Shown: piece after piece, positions 52,042 to 60,700 of the stretch | Position numbering within the stretch: position 1 is the stretch's first letter | How the letters are laid out: every line of letters begins with the position of its first letter | Source of the DNA: Chitinophaga jiangningensis | GTDB lineage: Bacteria > Bacteroidota > Bacteroidia > Chitinophagales > Chitinophagaceae | DNA: 64,000 nt | Direction of reading: 5' to 3' | Assembly: GCF_900142605.1 (NCBI RefSeq) | Contig: NZ_FRBL01000003.1 | Location: 627,472 to 691,471, forward strand | Notes under the pieces: generated by a model | What the model was told of the DNA's origin: nothing | Database searches by the model: none | The model's input: the letters and a program-made list of their open reading frames with translations, nothing else | Made by a program: the position numbers and the translations under genes

Positions 52042-52067
52042 GGGCTGCCGTAGTGCAGCCCATTTTT
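52042..52067 (+). terminator. Terminator after the rhomboid gene
   Basis: GGGCTGC-CGTAGT-GCAGCCC followed by ATTTTTTAT. Confidence 0.85.
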
Positions 52068-53407
52068 TATTTGTGTAATTCAATCGATAGTATCTTTTCA
52101 GTGGAAGGCAGGATTTTAAAACGATCATCGATCCGCATCCCGATTACCCATACTACTCTCTTCTGCGATTCCAGCACCCATACCTGTTCTTTTTCAGGGA
52201 TAGATAACTTCTGATCAATAAAGAAACGGCTCAATTTCTTTTTCTTGCGCATGCCCAAGGGATAAAAATAATCACCCTGTTTCCATTTACGGAGAATCAG
52301 GGGATAACGCAGCTGCGAGGCGTCTACCCAGGCCGTTTCCTGCGACTGCGGTATACTGCCGGCATGCGATTTATCGATATGACGCAGGTGTAGCTGCCCT
52401 CCTCCATAGTGTACATTTGTGGTATCATTGCTGATGGAAATAACCGGAGCGGCCTTCTCCTGAAGGGCTGTAATCAGCAGCCATGCCCGGTTACGCAGGA
52501 TACGGTGCGTAGGCGTCTCCACATATCTCCCTGACTCACTCTCCAGCAAATTCAATACCTGTGGTAATTGCGCGGAGGAGCAGCCAAACTCCCGGAAAAT
52601 TTCCCAGGCAATAGTTTGCAGTGGCACCGTTTTTTGCAACTTCAATACGGGGATCATCCAATGGTCCTCCTTTTGGGTCAGCAGCGCCTTGCGATGCCGG
52701 GTAACCGATTCCTGGTAAAGCACTTCCGCCTCCCGGATTTTCTCAATGGTACCCGCCATATTCTTCACTGCTGCCGGGATGCTTTCCTGGATCACCGGAA
52801 TCACATGGTGGCGGAAATAATTGCGTGTATACTTATCCGTTGCATTGGAACTATCTTCCACAAACTGCAGGTTTTTACGGGTAGCCCAGGCTACCAGTGT
52901 ATCCTTTTCAGCGAAAAGCATGGGGCGGATAATTTTATCATATTTAGGCAGGATGCCATGCAAACCCGCAATGCCCGTGCCTTTGGCAAAGTTCATCAGG
53001 GCGGTTTCCACGCTGTCCTGCAGGTGATGTGCGGTGGCAATATAGGCGTAACCGTTGGCCACGCGCACCTCTTCCAGCCACTGGTAGCGAAGCTCCCGGG
53101 CCGCAATCTGGATAGACACCTTGTGAGTGGCTACATATTCAGTCGTATCAAAACGCGTTTCGTGGAAAGGTAATTCCAGTCGCCCAGCCAGCTCCCGTAC
53201 AAAGGACTCGTCTCTGACCGACTCCTCATCCCGCAACTGAAAGTTACAGTGGGCAATGCCGGCATTAAAACCGGCTTCCTTAAACAGGCAGGCCATCACC
53301 ATGGAGTCCACTCCCCCGCTAACGGCCAGCAGAATTTTTTGTGATGGATCAAATAACAGGTGCTCCCTGATGAAATTTAAAAAGTTTGTAAGCAGTTGAT
53401 GCGGCAT
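52067..53407 (-). CDS. tilS: tRNA(Ile)-lysidine synthetase
   Basis: 446 residues. The PP-loop LLAVSGGVDSMV is near residue 27, followed by GIAHCNFQLRDEES (ATP pyrophosphatase domain). C-terminal domains of TilS follow (LRKWKQGDYFYPLGMRKKKKLSRFFID). It modifies C34 of tRNA-Ile(CAU) to lysidine in the cytoplasm and is essential in most bacteria. It sits 15 bases after the TPR gene stop, a likely operon. Confidence 0.94.
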   Translation of the reverse strand: MPHQLLTNFLNFIREHLLFDPSQKILLAVSGGVDSMVMACLFKEAGFNAGIAHCNFQLRDEESVRDESFVRELAGRLELPFHETRFDTTEYVATHKVSIQIAARELRYQWLEEVRVANGYAYIATAHHLQDSVETALMNFAKGTGIAGLHGILPKYDKIIRPMLFAEKDTLVAWATRKNLQFVEDSSNATDKYTRNYFRHHVIPVIQESIPAAVKNMAGTIEKIREAEVLYQESVTRHRKALLTQKEDHWMIPVLKLQKTVPLQTIAWEIFREFGCSSAQLPQVLNLLESESGRYVETPTHRILRNRAWLLITALQEKAAPVISISNDTTNVHYGGGQLHLRHIDKSHAGSIPQSQETAWVDASQLRYPLILRKWKQGDYFYPLGMRKKKKLSRFFIDQKLSIPEKEQVWVLESQKRVVWVIGMRIDDRFKILPSTEKILSIELHK

Positions 53408-53422
53408 GCAGTTATTGTTGGG

Positions 53423-53734
53423 TTAGTAAAGCAGATCCTCGTAGGCCGACTGCAATTCATTATAGGTATGGCGCTCATTGGCGGCTTTGGCTATGGCCAT
53501 CCCTGTTTCGTATGTTTTTACGGCAGCATCTTTATCTCCTGCCCTTTCCAGCAATTTACCCAGGTGGTAATACGAGCCGGTGTAGCCGGGCTCATAAGCC
53601 AGCAGTTCCTCAAATAGTTGCCTTGCTGTTATATCATCTCCCAGCTTAATATGTTCGAGAGCGAGCGCATGTTTCAGGAAGCTGTCGTTGGGACTGGCTT
53701 CCAGGAACTGCTTCAGCTGCGCGATTCTGTCCAT
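53423..53734 (-). CDS. TPR-repeat protein
   Basis: 103 residues with two to three tetratricopeptide repeats (SFLKHALALEHIKLGDDITARQLFEELLAYEPGYTGSYYHLGKLLERAGDKDAAVKTYETGMAIAKAA). No signal peptide. First gene of the unit with tilS. Role unknown, possibly protein-protein binding. Confidence 0.8.
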   Translation of the reverse strand: MDRIAQLKQFLEASPNDSFLKHALALEHIKLGDDITARQLFEELLAYEPGYTGSYYHLGKLLERAGDKDAAVKTYETGMAIAKAANERHTYNELQSAYEDLLY

Positions 53735-53858
53735 CCTGCTAATAATTTATAAGTAATTGTTTTTCAGTCCGCAAGATACTCATATTGTCAATTTCAACCA
53801 TAACTTAAAACTGAGTAAAATCATAAAACATGGTGGCGGTTGGCTTATATTATTTAAA

Positions 53859-53866
53859 TATATTTG
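53859..53866 (+). promoter_or_regulatory. etfB -7 element
   Basis: TATATTTG, 37 bases before the etfB ATG. Confidence 0.4.
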
Positions 53867-53902
53867 CTAATACCGCATTATTAAACAAAACAGTTTACGG
53901 CC

Positions 53903-54643
53903 ATGAAGATTTTAGTTTGTATCAGTAAAACTCCGGACACGACTGCAAAAATAGCTTTCACGGACAATAACACGAAATTCAATGAAGCTGGGGTCCAGTT
54001 TATCATCAACCCATACGACGAATGGTATGCCCTGGTACGCGCCCTGGAACTGAAAGAAACAGTTGGAGCGGATGTACACCTGATAACTGTGGGAGGAGCG
54101 GATAATGACCCGATTATCAGAAAAGCACTGGCACTGGGTGGCGATCACGCTTACCGCATCAATGCCAGCAGTGGAGATAGTTTTTATATCGCATCACAGA
54201 TAGCGGCTCACGCCAAAGAACAGCAGTACGACCTGATATTTACCGGTAAAGAAACCATTGATTATAATGGCAGCGGCATTGGTGGTATGGTGGCGGAACT
54301 ACTGGAATTACCATATGTTTCCATTGCAGCCAAATTTGACCTGAGTGGCACCAAGGCTACTATCAACAGGGAAATTGAAGGTGGAGAGGAAGTATGTGAA
54401 GTGGAACTGCCGGTAGTGGTATCCTGCCAGAAAGGGATGGCGGAAGCACGCATTCCTAATATGCGTGGTATCATGGCGGCTAAAACCAAACCGTTGACAG
54501 TGGTGGAACCTGTGGCGGCAGACAGCCTGACCAGCGTGGTAAGTTTTGAACTGCCTCCTGCCAAAAGTGGCGTGAAGCTGATCAATGCCGATAATGTGGA
54601 TGAGCTGGTGAAGCTGCTCCACGAAGAAGCGAAGGTGATCTAA
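53903..54643 (+). CDS. etfB: Electron transfer flavoprotein, beta subunit
   Basis: 246 residues. Typical opening MKILVCISKTPDTTAKI, the NPYDEWYALVRALELKE segment and the signature VELPVVVSCQKGMAEARIPNMRGIMAAKTKPL. Forms a heterodimer with EtfA, carrying AMP in the beta subunit, and passes electrons from acyl-CoA dehydrogenases to the quinone pool. Gap to etfA is 45 bases. Confidence 0.95.
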   Translation: MKILVCISKTPDTTAKIAFTDNNTKFNEAGVQFIINPYDEWYALVRALELKETVGADVHLITVGGADNDPIIRKALALGGDHAYRINASSGDSFYIASQIAAHAKEQQYDLIFTGKETIDYNGSGIGGMVAELLELPYVSIAAKFDLSGTKATINREIEGGEEVCEVELPVVVSCQKGMAEARIPNMRGIMAAKTKPLTVVEPVAADSLTSVVSFELPPAKSGVKLINADNVDELVKLLHEEAKVI

Positions 54644-54688
54644 GGCTGGGTCACGGTAAACCAATTTTCCACTTCAAAAAATTAAACA

Positions 54689-55663
54689 ATGTCAGTATTA
54701 ATATTCGCAGATCAGGCAGAAGGTAAAATCAAAAAAGCGGCGCTGGAAGCCGTTCAATACGGTGCTAAAGTGGCCGAACAGCTGGGCACCACAGCAACAG
54801 CAGTAGTACTGGGTGCAGCAGATGCAGCAGAACTGGCCGCCCTGGGGAACTATGGCGCCAAAAAAGTATTGCATGCCGCTGATGCACGCCTGCATGAAGT
54901 TGAAACAACAGTATATACAAAGGTGATTGCGGAAGCAGCGGAAAAAGAAGGGGCTGCAGTGATCATCTTCCCACATAACTTTGACGGCAAGGCGATCGCC
55001 CCTCGCGTGTCTGCCCGCCTGAAAGCAGGGCTGGTAGCAGGTGCCATCTCTTACCCGGATACCAGCAACGGGTTTGTGGTGAAGAAAAGTGTATTCTCCG
55101 GAAAGGCTTTCGCCAACATTAATATTACTTCCGAAAAGAAGATCATTTCTATTATACCTAACACCTTTGCTGTAAGTCAGGGCACGGATACAGCAGCAGT
55201 AGAGGCCTTCTCTCCTGCCATCAACGATGCTGACTTTAAGGTAAAAGTGGTGAAGAAGAACACCCTCAGTGGAGAGATTCCTTTAACAGAGGCTGAAATC
55301 ATCGTTTCCGGCGGCCGTGGCCTGAAAGGCCCTGAAAACTGGGGGATGGTGGAAGACCTGGCGCATGCGCTGGGTGCAGCAACGGCTAGTAGTCGCCCGG
55401 TGGCTGATGCCGGCTGGCGTCCGCACCATGAGCACGTGGGTCAAACAGGTTTGACGGTTCGCCCTAATCTTTATATCGCCATTGGTATTTCCGGGGCTAT
55501 CCAGCACCTGGCCGGGGTGAATGGCAGTAAGGTAATTGTGGTGATCAATAAAGATCCGGAGGCACCATTCTTTAAAGCTGCCGACTATGGCATTGTTGGT
55601 GATGCTTTTGAAATTGTGCCTAAGCTTACCGATGCTGTAAAGAAATATAAAGGTCTGAACTAG
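54689..55663 (+). CDS. etfA: Electron transfer flavoprotein, alpha subunit
   Basis: 324 residues. C-terminal FAD domain with RPVADAGWRPHHEHVGQTGLTVRPNLYIAIGISGAIQHLAGV, and INKDPEAPFFKAADYGIVGD. Co-transcribed with etfB. An operon terminator follows at 55677. Works with fatty-acid or amino-acid dehydrogenases not encoded in this window. Confidence 0.95.
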   Translation: MSVLIFADQAEGKIKKAALEAVQYGAKVAEQLGTTATAVVLGAADAAELAALGNYGAKKVLHAADARLHEVETTVYTKVIAEAAEKEGAAVIIFPHNFDGKAIAPRVSARLKAGLVAGAISYPDTSNGFVVKKSVFSGKAFANINITSEKKIISIIPNTFAVSQGTDTAAVEAFSPAINDADFKVKVVKKNTLSGEIPLTEAEIIVSGGRGLKGPENWGMVEDLAHALGAATASSRPVADAGWRPHHEHVGQTGLTVRPNLYIAIGISGAIQHLAGVNGSKVIVVINKDPEAPFFKAADYGIVGDAFEIVPKLTDAVKKYKGLN

Positions 55664-55676
55664 GCTGAATATTCAG

Positions 55677-55716
55677 GGAGATGATGCTACCGCAAAGGTG
55701 ATGCATCATCTCCTTT
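55677..55716 (+). terminator. etfBA terminator
   Basis: GGAGATGATGC/GCATCATCTCC perfect 11-pair stem, 15-base loop, TTT. Confidence 0.7.
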
Positions 55717-55840
55717 CAATTTTGTGATTGTACGCTGATTTTGATAAATGTGCCCCGAATCTTATAGTTTTTTTTTAGATAAAAAATAATTTTCTAACTT
55801 CACGGTCTTATAAAACCTTCAGCGACAACGCAAGACAGAT

Positions 55841-56440
55841 ATGAGAAAAATAGAACTGGAAATAGTTGCTTTATCGCACAGCATTACGCAAACTCATTCA
55901 TATGCCGTGGTATTGGGAGAGGTAAATGGGTTACGCCGTTTACCCATAGTGATTGGCGGCTTTGAAGCGCAGGCGATTGCCGTGGCACTTGAAAAAATGC
56001 AACCCAGCAGGCCCCTCACCCACGATCTGATGAAGAATTTCATGAATGCATTTAACATTGAATTACATGAAGTAGTAATCAGCAACTTGCAGGAAGGTAT
56101 ATTTTACTCCAAGCTGATCTGTTCCAGCAACGACGAAACCATAGAAATTGACTCCAGGACTTCAGATGCGCTCGCATTAGCCGTTAGATTTGGCTGTCCG
56201 ATATACACATTCGAAAATATTCTCAACAGTGCAGGCATCCTGCTGGATGACCCGGCTGGCAAAAAAAGCAACAAACCGGTAACGCCTACTATCCAGGAAC
56301 ATGAAAAAGGTGCAGAAGATGACCTGAAGGCCCTGAACGTAGATGAGCTACAGCAGTTGCTGCAGGAGGTATTAGAGCAGGAAGACTATATCCGTGCCAT
56401 TGCTATCCGCGACGAGATCAACAGCCGTAAAAGTAAATAA
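55841..56440 (+). CDS. DUF151 bifunctional nuclease-family protein with UVR motif
   Basis: 199 residues. The DUF151 domain is present (YAVVLGEVNGLRRLPIVIGGFEAQAIAVALE ... IDSRTSDALALAVRFGCPIY). The C-terminal 40 residues resemble a UvrB/UvrC motif (LQQLLQEVLEQEDYIRAIAIRDEINSR). Plant and archaeal members have RNase and DNase activity. It precedes ispE by about 75 bases. Confidence 0.88.
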   Translation: MRKIELEIVALSHSITQTHSYAVVLGEVNGLRRLPIVIGGFEAQAIAVALEKMQPSRPLTHDLMKNFMNAFNIELHEVVISNLQEGIFYSKLICSSNDETIEIDSRTSDALALAVRFGCPIYTFENILNSAGILLDDPAGKKSNKPVTPTIQEHEKGAEDDLKALNVDELQQLLQEVLEQEDYIRAIAIRDEINSRKSK

Positions 56441-56514
56441 TCCAAATTTGATCGCATTTGCTGTATATCCGGGGTATGGACTTCCGGCTGGCATTGCTAT
56501 GTAAAATATTTCCC

Positions 56515-57324
56515 ATGGTAGTATTTCCCAATTGTAAGATCAACCTGGGGCTGTATGTCACCAACAAACGCCCGGATGGCTTTCATGACCTGGAAACCGT
56601 GTTTTACCCCGTGGCAGTGCAGGATGCACTGGAGATACTCACTGCCCCTGCCCTTCATTTTACCAGCACCGGTATAACTGTGCCTGGCAACAGTGCCGAC
56701 AACCTATGCATAAAGGCATTTGAGTTGTTGCAGCGCGACTATCCCGCAGTACAGCCGGTACAGATTCACTTGCATAAGCACATTCCTATTGGTGCCGGAT
56801 TGGGCGGCGGCAGTGCTGATGCGGCTTTTATGCTGAAACTGCTGGATGCAAAATTTCAGCTGGGATTAAGCGAGGAACAATTAATCGGATATGCGGCACA
56901 GTTAGGCAGTGATTGTGCCTTCTTCATACCAAACAAGCCTTGTTATGCGGTTGGTCGTGGGGAGATATTAACCCCGCTGTCGCTGGATTTATCAGGCTAT
57001 TCCCTGTTGCTGATTTATCCCGGCATTCATGTGAATACAGGATGGGCATTTAAGCAGTTGACCCCAGCTGCACCGCAGCATGCGCTCAAAACAGCGATAC
57101 AGCAGCCGGTGGAACAGTGGAAAGAGATAGTGAGTAATGATTTTGAAGCACCGGTGTTTGCTGCCCATCCGGAGTTAGCCAGGATTAAGGGGGAACTGTA
57201 TGGCCGTGGAGCCATTTATGCGACTATGAGTGGTAGTGGTTCAACGATGGTTGGCATCTACCCGAAAAATGTTTTACCCGACATGAAATGGGATAATAAG
57301 TATAGTGTGTTTGAAATTAAATAA
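56515..57324 (+). CDS. ispE: 4-diphosphocytidyl-2-C-methyl-D-erythritol kinase
   Basis: About 269 residues. GHMP kinase motif PIGAGLGGGSADAAFML near residue 90, and the third motif MSGSGSTMVGIY at the C-terminus. Phosphorylates the 2-OH of CDP-methylerythritol in the non-mevalonate isoprenoid pathway. Start at MVVFPNCKINLG (56515), since relatives begin at this strand. Ends three bases before a two-hairpin element. Confidence 0.93.
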   Translation: MVVFPNCKINLGLYVTNKRPDGFHDLETVFYPVAVQDALEILTAPALHFTSTGITVPGNSADNLCIKAFELLQRDYPAVQPVQIHLHKHIPIGAGLGGGSADAAFMLKLLDAKFQLGLSEEQLIGYAAQLGSDCAFFIPNKPCYAVGRGEILTPLSLDLSGYSLLLIYPGIHVNTGWAFKQLTPAAPQHALKTAIQQPVEQWKEIVSNDFEAPVFAAHPELARIKGELYGRGAIYATMSGSGSTMVGIYPKNVLPDMKWDNKYSVFEIK

Positions 57325-57326
57325 TA

Positions 57327-57373
57327 CAGCTGACACCTTCGGTGTCAGCTGAAATGAGCCACACTACGTGTGG
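57327..57373. repeat. Two-hairpin intergenic element, copy 5
   Basis: CAGCTGACACC-TTC-GGTGTCAGCTG (57327-57351, perfect 11-pair stem) then CCACAC-TAC-GTGTGG (57359-57373). Confidence 0.8.
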
Positions 57374-57387
57374 AGTTGCCCTAATAG

Positions 57388-57687
57388 TTATTTAGTACCG
57401 AGTTTACGGATCATATCATCGGAAACATCTTCTGCGTATACGCCATAGCCATGCATTAGCGTACCCAGTGTACCATCGAGGGTACGAATGGCATAGATAA
57501 TATTCTCATCTCCCGGATCGGTTTCTCCTTCAAAGCGGTATACTTCTTCAATATCAAATTCTTCCGGTTTAAGTTTTTTGTTCTCTCCCCCACCCTGGAT
57601 ACAATCAAACTGCAGGTTAAAATCTGTGGTATAACCACGTTGGCGTAGGTCCTGCAGTGCTGCTGTTACTGTCTCATATGATTTCAT
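57388..57687 (-). CDS. Conserved small protein, often labelled PRPP synthetase in relatives
   Basis: 99 residues, acidic, with DGTLGTLMHGYGVYAEDVSDDMIRKLGTK at the C-terminus. Similar proteins in Bacteroidota genomes tend to carry the name phosphoribosylpyrophosphate synthetase, but the ATP- and PRPP-binding motifs of that enzyme are absent and the length is one third, so the name should not be carried over. Role unknown. Confidence 0.6.
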   Translation of the reverse strand: MKSYETVTAALQDLRQRGYTTDFNLQFDCIQGGGENKKLKPEEFDIEEVYRFEGETDPGDENIIYAIRTLDGTLGTLMHGYGVYAEDVSDDMIRKLGTK

Positions 57688-57741
57688 AGTTCCCTTTTAT
57701 GTGTTATACAATTTACTAATTCCGAATGTTCTTTTAATAAC

Positions 57742-57775
57742 AAAAAAGCTGATCTCCGGAGAGATCAGCTTTTTT
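57742..57775 (-). terminator. Terminator of the giant surface protein gene
   Basis: AGCTGATCTC/GAGATCAGCT stem, CGGA loop, six T on the minus strand. Confidence 0.9.
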
Positions 57776-57793
57776 GACTATTCGGGTTTGGTA

Positions 57794-60700
57794 TTATCTG
57801 ATAACAGTTACTTCACCTTTGAGGACATTTGGCATGCCACCCGCGTATTTCTTATAGGTGAGCCACCATACATAGGTGCCTACTTCTACAGGTACGCCTC
57901 TGTGTTTACCATCCCATCCTCTGTGTTGATCGGAGGAGATGAAGATCAGTTCACCCCATCTGTTGAAGATGCGCAGTTCGTATTCATACATTGGTCCGCG
58001 AACCACAGGTCTGAACACATCATTACGTCCGTCGCCGTTTGGAGAGAAGGCGTTTGGTAATTCAGGTTTAGGTTCACATTCTGTGAAGTCTACACGAATC
58101 TGATCGGTAGCGCTTCCGCAGTCGTTGAATACCGTTACTGTGTAAGTACCGCCATTAGTTACATTGAGTGTTGGTGCGGAAGATCCGTTATCCCAACGTA
58201 CTGCGGTGATACCGTTACCGAATGCGCGGAGTGTGAGTGTTTCACCTTTACACATTACGGTGTCGTTACCAAGGTTCACTTTCGGCAATCCTGTCACGTT
58301 TACTTTCACGCTATCCATGAATACGCGTTGACAGAATTTATCCATTACAGCGATTTTGTATTTACCTGATGCGGTAATGTTTTTGATCGGGTTAGGATCT
58401 CCATCATTCCACAGGTAGGAAATGGCGTTTTCAGTGGTACCGTTGAGCGTGATGGTAGCGCCTGGGCAGATGTTTCTGTCTGGACCGAGATCTACACTGA
58501 TCGTAGGTTTCATACGAACATTTACGGTATCTCTTACCACGCAGTTGTCTCTGCTTACGGCTACCCAGTAGTTACCAGGTTTGTTTACCACAATGGAGTT
58601 GCCGGTTTCGCCGGTTTGCCATTGGATACGTCCGCCGTTAGAGTTCACCGTGAGCATGATGGACTGATCAGGACAGATCGTCGTATCGCGGCTCAGGCTG
58701 ATGTCTGGTGGCGGATTTACGCTCACTTTCACGGTATCGATGGTGATACATCCGCTCTTGGTTACTTTCACCCAGAATTGTTCCTGTGTACCTACCAGGA
58801 TGGAAGATGCTGTTGCACCTGTGCTCCAGAGGTAAGTGGCGCCATTTACGAATGCATCCAGTTTCACTGACTGGCCGCGGCAGATGGTGGTATCCGGAAT
58901 ATCTACCAGCGGAGTAGGAATCAGCCCTACTTTGATGGTATCGGTAGTACCGCACATACCGTTGGATACGTTCACCCAGTAAGTACCAGCTTTTGTGATG
59001 TTGATACGCTGCGTAGTTTCTCCGGTGTTCCAGCGGATGTTGTATCCGAAGTTAGCTGCGCCCGCATCGAGTACCAGGCTGTTTCCACCGCAGATGGTAG
59101 TGTCTTTTCCAAGATTTACCATTGGTTTCTGGGTGTATTTCAGATCGTAGGTCACGGTGTCGGAAGAGCAACCTGTTCTGCCGTCGGTGATGATGAAGGA
59201 TGCACTTGTTGCACCGTTCAGGTTGAAAATATTACTGCTTTGCGTGATTGGCAGGCCGTTTACAGCATTGGAAGGTGTGATACCCACCAGGGTGTAAGTT
59301 GGGCGTGTCACGCTACCCATTGCCTGCAGCACTATTCTTGGATTGTCAGAACAGTTTTGTGGCAGGTTAGCGTTCAGTTTTGGTTTATCACAAGGTTTGA
59401 TGATAATCCGCTGAATCACGTCGTTTGCTTTATTTCCGCATGCATCAGTGATGGTCCATCTTCTGATGATGGTGTAACCGTTACAGATATCTTTCACGAA
59501 AGGATCTTCTGTATAAGTTACTTTTTTCGGGAATGCAGGATCACAGTTGTCAGTTGCGATCAGTGTCGGAGAAGTTGGAATCTTATCCTGACAGTAGATC
59601 TCAATATCTGCCGGAGCAGGTGCTATTACCGGACGGGTAGTATCTACCACGGTAATAACCTGACGAACTTCTGTTTTGTTAGCGCAAGCATCCATGGCGG
59701 TCCATGTTCTGATGATGCGGTAAGAGTTGTTACATGCACCCGGTATGCGTTCTGTGGTAATTGTTCTGATCAATTTCACATCATTGCCGGTGCTGCAGTT
59801 ATCCGTTACCGTTACATTCGGAGCAGGTGCAGGGATTGCGTCGCAGCTTACTGTAGTATCAGCTGGCGGTAAGATCGTGAATACCGGTTTGATGGTATCC
59901 TGAACGGTTACACGCTGCTGCATGGTAGCGATATTGTTACAAGCATCTGTTGCTGTCCATGTGCGGATCTCGATGTAGTTACCTGCGCAGGAACCAGGGA
60001 TCTTCACAATTTTCGAGCTGGTGATTACCTGTACGCTACCGGTGCAATTATCGGTTGCGCTGATTACAGGCCATCCAGGAAGCTTATCACAGTCTACCAC
60101 GGTGTCTTTCGGTGCTGGCATGGAGAATACTGGTTTGGTAGTATCCTGTACAGTGATGATTTGTACGGTGGTATTACCGTTACCGCATTCATCCAGCGCA
60201 GTCCACTTACGATAGATGAGGTATTTGCTCTGGCAGTCTCCAGGTTTGCGAACGATGGAGTCTTTAGGCTGAGCGGTGATTACACCTGCTGTACAGTTAT
60301 CAGCGGCAGTAAGTGGCTGACCCGCAGGGATCTTATCACAATCTACCGTGATGTTAGCTGGTGTAGGCACATTGAATACAGGAGCTGTTCTGTCAACCAC
60401 TGTGATGATCTGAGTCAGCGTTACACCGGTGTTGCAGGCGTCTTTCGCAGTCCATGTTCTGATCAGCTGGTAGTTGTTAGCACAGTTGCCAGGTATATCT
60501 TTTCTGGTTTCAACCGGAGCGATGTTGATGTCGCCACCGCAATCGTCTTTAGCGGTCAGGTTTACGAAACCAGGTACTTTGTCACAATCAACAGTGATAT
60601 CCTGTGGAGCAGGTGTGGTAAACACTGGTGCTTTTGTATCCACAATGGTGATCGTCTGTGATGTTTTCACACTGGTACCACATCTGTTGGTGGCGGTCCA

